Source: JBOGED01 sp050743625 (GTDB lineage Bacteria > Actinomycetota > Nitriliruptoria > Euzebyales > Egibacteraceae). From it: a stretch of DNA of 11,779 nucleotides. The DNA lies in NCBI GenBank assembly GCA_050743625.1, contig JBOGED010000591.1:1-11779 (forward strand), written 5' to 3'. The notes beneath the pieces were generated by a model. The model did no database searches. It was given only the letters and a program-made list of their open reading frames with translations, and was not told the origin of the DNA. Positions 6,600 through 11,779 of the stretch are shown here, one piece after another (the stretch's first letter is position 1; every line of letters begins with the position of its first letter). Made by a program: the position numbers and the translations under genes.

Positions 6600-6976
6600 C
6601 TGTCGAGGAGTTGCTCACCGAGGCACGATCGCACTTGGACCGGGTCGACGCCCACCAGGCCGACGAGTTGCGCCGGTCCGGCGCGCTTCTGGTCGACATC
6701 CGACCCCACGCCAACCGCGCGGAGGAGGGGGAGATCCCCGGCGCCGTTCCGGTCGAACGGATCGTACTGGAGTGGCGGCTGGACCCAACCAGCGACCACT
6801 GCCTGCCCGGCCTCACCGCCGACACCAGCGTCGTGCTGCTGTGCAACGAGGGCTACGCGTCCAGTCTGGCCGCTCGGGACGTCCAACGCCTCGGCCTACG
6901 GGCTACCGACCTCATCGGCGGCTTCCGCGCCTGGAAAGACGCCGGACTCCCGGTCGTCCCCCTCGCGTCCGAATGA
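6596..6976 (+). CDS. Rhodanese-like domain protein
   Basis: A 126-residue single-domain rhodanese (sulfurtransferase) that would carry sulfane sulfur on a cysteine. LLVDIRP near residues 31-37 and GEIPGAVPV near 45-53 are the usual CH2A/CH2-like motifs; the active-site loop is CNEGYAS with C83; IGGFRAWKDAGLPV closes the domain. ATG 6596 overlaps the dioxygenase stop; an in-frame ATG at 6584 (MARP) is the alternative start, 12 bases earlier. The pairing with a thiol dioxygenase suggests sulfur oxidation or detoxification, with the rhodanese handling persulfide or thiosulfate derived from cysteine breakdown. This coupling is known in Actinobacteria; the exact reaction is inferred. Confidence 0.88.
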   Translation: MTVEELLTEARSHLDRVDAHQADELRRSGALLVDIRPHANRAEEGEIPGAVPVERIVLEWRLDPTSDHCLPGLTADTSVVLLCNEGYASSLAARDVQRLGLRATDLIGGFRAWKDAGLPVVPLASE

Positions 6977-7040
6977 GCTGCTCGCATGAGGGAACAACGC
7001 TCTCCGCTCGAGAGCTACTCTTTGGTGCCGGTCGGCATCA

Positions 7041-7056
7041 GTGGAGTTTCGCACTT
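7041..7056 (+). repeat. Left terminal inverted repeat of the IS
   Basis: GTGGAGTTTCGCACTT, a perfect inverted match to 8831-8846. Directly preceded by the target duplication CATCA (7036-7040). Confidence 0.9.
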
Positions 7057-7182
7057 TTCGAGTGGGGGTGGACCGGTGGCCGGGCGGTCGCGCTGAGTTA
7101 AGCGCCGACGAGAGATCCCAGGTTGAGCGATACGCCCTTTTAGTCTGTTTGGCGGTTCGCTAACAGGCTAAGGGATGGCAAG

Positions 7183-7497
7183 ATGACACGGTTGGACAGA
7201 CCCGACCAGCCGCGAGTGCTACGCGGCTCGCTGATCACCTTGCGGCGCAAGTGCGGCAAACCGCGTTGTCGCTGCGTCCAGGGCGCCCCACATGAAACAC
7301 CGGCGCTGTCCTACAGCGTCGGCGGGCGCACCAAAATGCTGACCCTGCAAGCCGCCGACGTCCCGGTGGTGGCGGCCGCGGTGGCCCGCTACCGCAAGGC
7401 GCTGGCCGAACTGGAGGCCGAGGCCCGGGCAGCGCTGGAGGAACTGCGAGCCCGTATCGAAGCCGAGCGGCGAGCGTCGCGGGAGAAGGGCCGGTGA
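7183..7497 (+). CDS. DUF6788 family protein carried by the IS
   Basis: A 104-residue protein. Its N-terminal half carries a compact Cys cluster, RRKCGKPRCRCVQG, that looks like a small metal-binding or nucleic-acid-binding module, followed by a LSYSVGGRTKMLTL strand pair. The C-terminal half (about residues 65-104) is Ala/Glu/Arg-rich, predicted helical and possibly coiled coil. This layout matches the uncharacterised DUF6788 family, often found next to transposases. ATG 7183 follows AAGGGA by about 8 bases. The stop overlaps the transposase GTG (GTGA, 7494-7497), so the transposase depends on its translation. It lies inside the IS ends, so it is part of the element; an accessory or regulatory role in transposition is an inference, and its biochemical function is unknown. 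Confidence 0.8.
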   Translation: MTRLDRPDQPRVLRGSLITLRRKCGKPRCRCVQGAPHETPALSYSVGGRTKMLTLQAADVPVVAAAVARYRKALAELEAEARAALEELRARIEAERRASREKGR

Positions 7498-8786
7498 ACG
7501 GGGCAGCGGCGTGGCAGGCGCTGCTGGCCGGTACTCAGGCGGTGTTCACCGCCCCGTCGTTCGGGATCTTCGCCGACCTGGTCACCGGCTGGGCGCTGTG
7601 TCCCGGGCGGCGCACGATCACCCGCATCATCGGCATCGTGGACCCCGACGGGCGCCGCGCGCACGACGCCTACCACCGCTTCCTACGCACCGGGCGCTGG
7701 AGTATGGCCGCGCTGTGGCAGGCCCTGACCTTGACGGCGGTGGCCACGTTGTGCCCGCACGGCGTGGTCGCCTTGGACTTGGACGACACGCTGTTCCACA
7801 AAACGGGGCGCCACATCGCCGGAGCTGGCAGTTTCCGTGACGCGATCCGCTCCACCCGCCGGCGTATCGTCTATGCTCACGGGCTCAACTTGGTCGTGCT
7901 CACCCTGCGGATCACTCCACCCTGGGGTGGAGAGCCGCTGGGCCTGCCGGTCAACATGCGCGTCTACCGCAAGGGCGGGCCTACCCACAACGAGCTGGCC
8001 GAGGCGATGATCGAACAGGTCGCCGGCTGGCTGGGTGACCGCATGTTCCGGCTGGGTTGTGACGGCGCGTACGCCGGCCTGGCCGGTAGAAACCTACCTC
8101 GCACCCATGTGGTCTCTCGGATGCGCCGCGACGCCGCCCTGTACGCCCCGGCGCCGCCGCGTACCGGTAAGCCTGGCCGGCCCCGGAAGAAAGGCGACCG
8201 GCTGCCCACACCCACCCAGATCGCCGCCCAGGCCAGCCAGGCCGACTGGACCCGGGCCACCATCAACCTGCGCGGCAAACATGTCGAGCGGCTGGTGTGC
8301 TCCCGCCAACTGCTGTGGTACCGGGTGTGCCCTGACCGCCTCGTCGGGCTGGTGATCGTGCGTGACCCTGACGGCCACGAGCCCGACGACTTCTTCTTCA
8401 CCACCGACCTTGACGCCGCCCCTGCCGAGGTGGCCGGCTTCTATGCCGGGCGCTGGTCGATCGAGGACACCTTCGCCCAACACCAACAGTTCCTCGGCGG
8501 CGAAGACCCCCAAACCTGGACAGCCGACGGACCCGAACGAGCCGCCGCGCTATCGCTGTGGCTGTCGACCGCAATATGGCTGTGGTACATCCCCGCCTAC
8601 GGCACGACACCCTCGTGGCCGACGCTGCCCTGGTACCCGAGCAAAGCCACCCCGTCGTTCATCGACGCGCTCGCCGCGCTCCGGCGGACCCTGTGGCGGC
8701 AACGAATTACGACCCTGTCACCCCAAGAACCGCTTCCCGCGAAAATCACCGACACACTCATCGACACCCTCGCCCGAGCCGCATAG
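7494..8786 (+). CDS. DDE transposase of the IS (IS4/IS701-like)
   Basis: A 430-residue transposase that would cut and rejoin the element's 16-bp ends. Likely catalytic residues are an Asp in ALDLDDTLFHKTG (D95-D98), D190 in CDGAYAG, and E324 in AGRWSIEDTFAQHQQFLGGEDPQ, the Y..R..E-type C-terminal signature. A basic Pro/Lys/Arg linker (about 222-236) separates the second Asp from the last region, which includes an insertion-type beta segment. GTG 7494 overlaps the DUF6788 stop. The stop lies 45 bases before the right inverted repeat. Length and motifs are complete, so it is probably active. The DDTLFHKTG version of the first motif resembles IS701-group enzymes, but I am not certain of the family. 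Confidence 0.87.
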   Translation: MNGAAAWQALLAGTQAVFTAPSFGIFADLVTGWALCPGRRTITRIIGIVDPDGRRAHDAYHRFLRTGRWSMAALWQALTLTAVATLCPHGVVALDLDDTLFHKTGRHIAGAGSFRDAIRSTRRRIVYAHGLNLVVLTLRITPPWGGEPLGLPVNMRVYRKGGPTHNELAEAMIEQVAGWLGDRMFRLGCDGAYAGLAGRNLPRTHVVSRMRRDAALYAPAPPRTGKPGRPRKKGDRLPTPTQIAAQASQADWTRATINLRGKHVERLVCSRQLLWYRVCPDRLVGLVIVRDPDGHEPDDFFFTTDLDAAPAEVAGFYAGRWSIEDTFAQHQQFLGGEDPQTWTADGPERAAALSLWLSTAIWLWYIPAYGTTPSWPTLPWYPSKATPSFIDALAALRRTLWRQRITTLSPQEPLPAKITDTLIDTLARAA

Positions 8787-8830
8787 CCGCAGACCCCAGC
8801 GCCGGCTCACCAACCCGCCAAGACCAACCG

Positions 8831-8846
8831 AAGTGCGAAACTCCAC
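8831..8846 (-). repeat. Right terminal inverted repeat of the IS
   Basis: AAGTGCGAAACTCCAC, the perfect inverse of 7041-7056, followed by the target duplication CATCA (8847-8851). Confidence 0.9.
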
Positions 8847-8851
8847 CATCA

Positions 8852-9165
8852 CGGTCACCGAAAACCGCAGCGGTCGAAATGCGGGTGATCCGTGCGCCGC
8901 ATTCTCGTTCTCGCCATGCAGCGGGCGCTGGACGACAGCAGTCTCGTGAAGCGGAACGGCCAGGTCTACACGTAGGCGGCGTTGGCGGGACGATCGGCCT
9001 GGCCGAGCTTGTCAGCGACATGCGGGCGACCCCGTGCCAGCTCATGGCCATGGGGTGGTGATCCCCGGGCCATACGTACGAACGCTGCCCGGCGACCCCG
9101 ATCAAGTGACGCCGATCGCGGCTCAGATGTTCCGCCAGCCAGCCGCAACGGTCCACGGGAGCACC
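8852..9165. other. Intergenic stretch right of the IS, possible gene remnant
   Basis: No intact gene. A short plus-strand stretch (about 8891-8975) reads RRILVLAMQRALDDSSLVKRN followed closely by GQVYT and a stop, and another frame gives GTIGLAELVSDMRATPC up to a stop at 9061. Both have protein-like composition and may be pieces of one decayed gene, but I recognise no family. Removing the IS and one CATCA copy would join ATG 6986 to a stop at 8947-8949 as a 50-codon frame of unknown meaning. Confidence 0.3.
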
Positions 9166-9166
9166 G

Positions 9167-9211
9167 TGTCAGCTTGAGTTGACATCGAGGGCGTGTCAGC
9201 CTAGACTGACA
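9167..9211 (+). promoter_or_regulatory. Promoter with two identical palindromic operators, leaderless
   Basis: TTGACA (9179-9184), 17 bases, then TAGACT (9202-9207): a near-consensus vegetative promoter. Two palindromes of the same form, TGTCA-N8-TGACA, lie at 9167-9184 (covering the -35) and 9194-9211 (covering the -10), with centres 27 bases apart. The expected transcript start (about 9213-9215) coincides with the GTG start of the HTH gene, so the mRNA should be leaderless. The upstream site also contains CTTGAGT, one half of the HspR-type HAIR element, but the other half is missing. Binding by the HTH protein itself is inferred. Confidence 0.75.
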
Positions 9212-9214
9212 CCC

Positions 9215-9439
9215 GTGCAGGAGATGGCGCAGCTAGCCGAGGCGGTCGACAGTCGCGACCCGGCGGTGGGGTTGGCGGCCGTGGCCTCGTTGCGCGGCCT
9301 GGTGGATGAGCTCGAGGCGCTACACGTGGCCAACGCACGCGACCGTGGCTGGTCGTGGCAAGCGATCGCGCAATTGCTGGGCGTCACGCGCCAGTCAGTC
9401 CACAAGAAGCACCGCGCCAAGAGCCGGAGCGGATCGTGA
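9215..9439 (+). CDS. Small helix-turn-helix DNA-binding protein
   Basis: A 74-residue protein. An N-terminal helical part (AVDSRDPAVGLAAVASLRGLVDELEALHVANAR) probably makes dimer contacts, and a C-terminal helix-turn-helix, RGWSWQAIAQLLGVTRQSVHKKHR, has its recognition helix near TRQSVHKKH. Small proteins of this type commonly precede Clp N-terminal-domain genes in Actinobacteria. GTG 9215 is chosen because it sits at the predicted transcript start; ATG 9224 is three codons later. Its stop overlaps the next gene's GTG (9436-9439). The paired palindromes over its own promoter make autoregulation the simplest idea: the protein would repress itself and the Clp-N gene. Signal and other targets are unknown. 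Confidence 0.85.
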   Translation: MQEMAQLAEAVDSRDPAVGLAAVASLRGLVDELEALHVANARDRGWSWQAIAQLLGVTRQSVHKKHRAKSRSGS

Positions 9440-10071
9440 ACCTCAGGGCCTTCCAACGGCTCGACGAGTCGGCCACGCACGTGCTCGAGGTGGCGGTGAG
9501 CGAGGCCATCGGGCACAGCGATGACGCAGTGCTCACCGAACACCTGCTGCTCGCGCTGGCCACCGCGGACCCCGTGACAGGGCGGCTGCTCGCGGACTCC
9601 GACGCGGATGCTGTGCAGCTCCGTCGCGCCATCGTCAGTCCTCGCAGCACCCGTCCCGGCGGGCGTCAGGACCACGAGTCGTTGCTTGCGACGCTCGGTA
9701 TCGACCTGGCCGAGGTGCGTCGTCGCGCGGAGTTGACCTTTGGTCGGGAGACCGTCGCGCGAGCGGCGGCTCGTGTCAGGCGGGCGCCGCCACGGCGACC
9801 GGTGTGGAGCTGGATTTCCTGCGGCATGCCGCTGCGGGGATGGACGTCCGAGAGTCCCTTGGGGGGTCGGCGTCCCCTCGCCATCCCGCGCGTCATACGG
9901 ATTCTGGAGCGGGCGGGGCGAGCTGCCTGGCCACGGGCTGTCTCACCAGCGGATGTACTGCTCGCCCTAGTTACGGGCCAGGAACCAGCGTGCGAGGTCC
10001 TGGGCGCACTGGGTGTCGACCTCGACGCGCTTGCCGCGGCAGCACGTCACGCGATCACGCAGAGCGCGTGA
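9436..10071 (+). CDS. Clp protease N-terminal (Clp-N) domain protein
   Basis: A 211-residue protein with two Clp-N-like repeats and no AAA+ ATPase module. Repeat one is in residues 1-75 (RLDESATHVLEVAVSEAIGHSDDAVLTEHLLLALAT, then LLADSDADAVQLRRAI). Repeat two is in about 145-211 (IPRVIRILERAGRAAW, SPADVLLALVTGQEPACEVLGALGVDLDALA). Clp-N domains bind substrates or adaptors of ClpC/ClpB chaperones, so this stand-alone form may be an adaptor, decoy or sensor of protein-folding stress in the cytosol. A central stretch rich in Arg, Gly and Pro (about 110-145) links the repeats. GTG 9436 overlaps the HTH stop (GTGA), giving translational coupling. Partner and role are inferred from the family and the operon. 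Confidence 0.85.
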   Translation: MNLRAFQRLDESATHVLEVAVSEAIGHSDDAVLTEHLLLALATADPVTGRLLADSDADAVQLRRAIVSPRSTRPGGRQDHESLLATLGIDLAEVRRRAELTFGRETVARAAARVRRAPPRRPVWSWISCGMPLRGWTSESPLGGRRPLAIPRVIRILERAGRAAWPRAVSPADVLLALVTGQEPACEVLGALGVDLDALAAAARHAITQSA

Positions 10072-10144
10072 GTACAGGCCCCGCCAGACCGCAGGGGCTC
10101 TCACAGGTCCGGGAAGGCAGCGTCGCCTGAAACATTCGCCTTGC

Positions 10145-10173
10145 CGGATGCAATACTCGATGTCTCGCATCCG
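10145..10173. promoter_or_regulatory. Inverted repeat before the mer regulator relic, candidate operator
   Basis: CGGATGC (10145-10151) and GCATCCG (10167-10173) form a perfect 7-base inverted repeat with a 15-base spacer, about 30 bases upstream of the ATG of the ArsR-type relic. Position and symmetry would suit an ArsR-family operator. No good -35/-10 pair was found with it, so this is a weak call. Confidence 0.3.
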
Positions 10174-10203
10174 TCCAAGCGAGGTATCACCGGGGTCACG
10201 AGC

Positions 10204-10663
10204 ATGGATCAGCCGCTGCCACCGGCCGAGTTGCTGCTCTCAGGGATGACGCCGCTGCAGCGGTTGTCGCCAAGTTCTTCCGGGCGCGAGGCGAGGCGAG
10301 CCGGCGCGCTTGCGGCTTTTGGAGCTCCTGTGCGGGTGGCGAGCGCACGGTCTCCGAATGCGTCGAACAGGTGGGACTTTCCCAGGGTCGGGGTACCGTC
10401 ACCTGCGGGCTGTCTGGCGGACTGCGACTACGTCCAAGTGCGCCGTTCCGGGCGCTTCGCCGTACCGCATCGCGAACCCACGCGTAGCCGAGCTGCTCAT
10501 GCTCGCCCGCGCGCTGGCGGCCGACAACGCGTCCGCCTCGCTGCATGCAAATGCATCGACGGCGGTGAACGGCCATGCCCCGATCGCAGTGGCGGCGCAG
10601 TCGGATACGGCGCCACCTCCGCATGCCGCACCGGACGACTCATCGAGGGGATTGCAGCCGTGA
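10204..10663 (+). pseudogene. ArsR-family mercury regulator, broken by several frameshifts
   Basis: Pieces of an ArsR/SmtB winged-helix repressor appear in order but in changing frames: MDQPLPPAELLLSGM, AVVAKFFRARGEAS, LRLLELL, GERTVSECVEQVGLSQGR (helix-turn-helix), CLADCDYVQVRRSGRFA (wing), then YRIANPRVAELLMLARALAADNASA (C-terminal dimer helix). At least five one-base shifts are needed to join them into one protein of about 120 residues, so it is not functional as written. One frame ends at TGA 10661-10663 overlapping the merB GTG, the usual coupling. ArsR-type regulators, not true MerR proteins, control mer genes in streptomycetes; the family call rests on the wing and dimer helix. A Cys-containing end (ACKCIDGG) in another frame may be the metal-binding tail. 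Confidence 0.72.
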
Positions 10664-11316
10664 GCACGGTCGATCTGAGCGAACTGGCTGCGCAGGTTAC
10701 GGGCACGATGCCTCGCCTGGACCGCGATGGGATTCCGCTGGCGCTGATGACGTACCGCCGGCTCGCCGAAGGCGCATCGGTGCGGGTGGACGCGCTCGCT
10801 TGTGCGGTCGGACTGTCCGAGTCGAGGGCGCGTGAGGTCCTCCTCGATGCCTGCGAGGTGATGATGGACGAGGCCGGAGCCATTGTCGGGTTCGGAGGGC
10901 TGGCCTTGGCGGAAACGGCGCATCGCTTCGAGGTCGATGGCGTGCGGCTGTACACCTGGTGCGCCTGGGATGCCCTATTCCTTCCGCCGTTGCTAGGCAA
11001 GTCCGCCTACGTGAGCTCTACCTGCCCGGTGACGGGGCAGGTGGTGAACCTGGTCGTGAGTCCGGGTGGGATCGTGTCGACCGACCCGCGACCGGCGGTG
11101 ATGTCGTTTCTCGCCCCAACCTGCTCAAGGCAGGACATCGTCACCGGCTTTTGCCACTACGTGCTGCTGTTCGCCTCGGCGCAGGCCGGCGAGCAATGGA
11201 CTGCCAAGCACCCATGGACGTTCCTGCTGTCGATCGAGGACGCCTTCGAGCTTGGTGGGTTGGTCAACGCCGCGCGGTACGGACCGTTTTCTGCCACCAC
11301 CGGGCTGGCCCAGTGA
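10660..11316 (+). CDS. merB: Alkylmercury (organomercurial) lyase MerB
   Basis: A 218-residue enzyme that cleaves carbon-mercury bonds, giving Hg(II) and a hydrocarbon; cytosolic. The catalytic set is present with the family spacing: C101 and D104 in YTWCAWDALF, C122 in SSTCPVTG, and C165 in GFCHYVLLF, matching C96, D99, C117 and C159 of the plasmid R831b enzyme. The N-terminal 70 residues form the winged-helix-like part (PLALMTYRRLAEGASVRVDALACAVGLS), and AHRFEVDGVRLY leads into the catalytic core. GTG 10660 is chosen because GAGGGG lies 9 bases upstream and the family N-terminus fits; the open frame extends further left through the broken regulator. Released Hg(II) normally needs MerA reductase, but no intact merA is in the window. 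The sequence shows no damage. Confidence 0.93.
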   Translation: MSTVDLSELAAQVTGTMPRLDRDGIPLALMTYRRLAEGASVRVDALACAVGLSESRAREVLLDACEVMMDEAGAIVGFGGLALAETAHRFEVDGVRLYTWCAWDALFLPPLLGKSAYVSSTCPVTGQVVNLVVSPGGIVSTDPRPAVMSFLAPTCSRQDIVTGFCHYVLLFASAQAGEQWTAKHPWTFLLSIEDAFELGGLVNAARYGPFSATTGLAQ

Positions 11317-11606
11317 CCGCTTTCGACCTGGTCAGCAGCCGCGCTCCGGCGGGGAGTGTCGATCAGCGCCTGGCGGACCGCGAGCCGCAACAGGCCCGCT
11401 CGGCTCGCGGCTGGGTCGGGGGCAGTTCAGTGGCGCGTGCGTCACCACGCTGCACGCCGTGCGACCACCGGCGCACCTTGGCCCATGACCGCGAACCCCG
11501 GCAGGGAAGGCCCGAGCCATGGCGCAACACAGCAGCATGGCGCAGAGCTCGCTCGGGGGGGGTCGAACAAGGCGGTCAGGGGAGATCTACCCGCAGTTCG
11601 GGCTGA
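11313..11606 (+). pseudogene. Open frame coupled to merB, possible decayed merA start
   Basis: GTG 11313 overlaps the merB stop (GTGA), so a second gene was coupled to merB. The frame starts VTAFDLV, like the first strand of mercuric reductase (MTxFDLVVIGSG), but then loses all similarity. In another frame GQFSGACVTTLHAV (about 11420-11460) sits where GGTCVNVGCVPSK, the redox-active site, would be, with the pattern only partly kept. The rest of the 97-residue frame is Arg/Gly-rich low-complexity without a motif. My reading is a heavily decayed merA N-terminus; a chance open frame is equally possible. Confidence 0.3.
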
Positions 11607-11779
11607 GCACCGCGGGTTCTCGCTGCTCGCCGTCCGCCGGTGAGGCAGTGTCGAGCGCCGTCGAGGCAGGATCGTCAAAGGGGGCGGCCGGTCGGTCGCG
11701 CAGCAGGGCCACGGCGAGGGCAGCAAGCCCGAGCGCCACGACGGACGCGACCGCAGAGGTGACCTGCATCCCCTGGACG
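11587..11779 (-). CDS. Membrane protein C-terminus, partial
   Basis: A minus-strand frame enters from the right edge and stops at TAG 11587-11589. About 63 codons are visible. They give one hydrophobic segment (SAVASVVALGLAALAVALL) followed by RDRPAAP and a polar tail of about 30 residues. This looks like the last transmembrane helix and cytoplasmic tail of a multi-span transporter, perhaps of the major facilitator drug-efflux type. The ATG at 11769 is probably internal because the frame continues to the edge. It converges with the mer genes. Product identity is a guess; a small single-span protein is possible. Confidence 0.4.
   Translation of the reverse strand, partial: VQGMQVTSAVASVVALGLAALAVALLRDRPAAPFDDPASTALDTASPADGEQREPAVLSPNCG

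Larger units (their letters stand above)
7041..8846 (+). mobile_element. Complete insertion sequence with TIRs and 5-bp target duplication
   Basis: The ends are perfect 16-base inverted repeats: GTGGAGTTTCGCACTT at 7041-7056 and its reverse complement at 8831-8846. They are flanked by the direct repeat CATCA at 7036-7040 and 8847-8851, a 5-bp target duplication. The 1806-bp element holds two coupled genes, a DUF6788 protein and a DDE transposase. Both are intact, and the duplication is unmutated, which suggests a fairly recent insertion. It landed between the rhodanese gene and the HTH gene and breaks no known gene. The transposase resembles IS4/IS701-type DDE enzymes; I cannot name the ISfinder family with certainty. 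Confidence 0.9.

Noticed and set aside
8758..9156. Minus-strand gene between the IS and the HTH operon
   Set aside because: Crosses the IS right end, no recognisable motif, composition typical of an antisense shadow.
9172..9184. HspR-binding HAIR element before the HTH gene
   Set aside because: Only the CTTGAGT half-site is present; the matching ACTCAAG at the required spacing is absent.
10078..10098. Terminator hairpin after the Clp-N gene
   Set aside because: The GCCCC/GGGGC stem is only 5 bp with an 11-base loop and no T-run.
10141..10659. A 391-residue fusion protein ending in MerB
   Set aside because: The upstream part is the multiply frameshifted ArsR-type regulator; MerB has its own GTG and ribosome-binding site at 10660.

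Overview
High-GC DNA with actinomycete-type genes: GTG starts, GTGA/ATGA stop-start overlaps, and protein families typical of Actinobacteria (TraA-like MobF relaxase, SRPBCC plus RibD-like pair, DUF6788 transposon gene, HTH/Clp-N pair, ArsR-type regulator beside merB). The genus cannot be named from the sequence. The window reads as accessory DNA: a patchwork of mobile-element pieces, gene relics and small intact operons.

Region 1 (1-3298). A conjugative or mobilisable element lies on the left. A MobF relaxase-helicase is read on the minus strand: an HUH relaxase domain (1767-2996), then a RecD-like helicase domain that continues off the left edge. The two halves are in different frames, one base apart. 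Upstream are a leader with a candidate promoter and short repeats, then the 3' part of a tRNA-Thr(CGU) gene (3257-3298), which looks like the element's attachment-site copy.

Region 2 (3299-5470). About 2.1 kb lies between two tRNA 3'-end fragments that point towards each other. It holds a cas2 fragment cut off exactly at the first tRNA fragment, a frameshifted C-terminal piece of cas1, an alpha/beta-hydrolase pseudogene, an intact RibD-like reductase gene, and an SRPBCC (AHSA1-type) gene that lost its 5' part just before the second tRNA fragment. This is a relic segment caught between two integration scars.

Region 3 (5471-9060). After about 600 bp with no recognisable gene comes an AT-rich promoter region and an intact cysteine dioxygenase-rhodanese operon (6093-6976) for thiol/sulfur oxidation. 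Next is a complete insertion sequence (7041-8846) with 16-bp perfect terminal inverted repeats and a 5-bp target duplication (CATCA). It carries a small DUF6788 gene coupled to a DDE transposase.

Region 4 (9166-10071). A two-gene operon encodes a 74-residue HTH protein and a Clp N-terminal-domain protein. Its promoter is close to consensus, has two identical TGTCA-N8-TGACA palindromes over the -35 and -10, and appears to make a leaderless mRNA.

Region 5 (10145-11779). A mercury-resistance remnant: an ArsR-type mer regulator broken by several frameshifts, an intact organomercurial lyase gene (merB) with all catalytic residues, a coupled open frame that may be a decayed merA start, and at the right edge the C-terminus of a membrane protein on the minus strand.

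A theme is single-base frame breaks in otherwise well-conserved genes (traA, cas1, hydrolase, mer regulator) beside clean intact operons. This fits a decaying genomic island, but sequencing error must be excluded. I see no CRISPR array and no complete new defence system.
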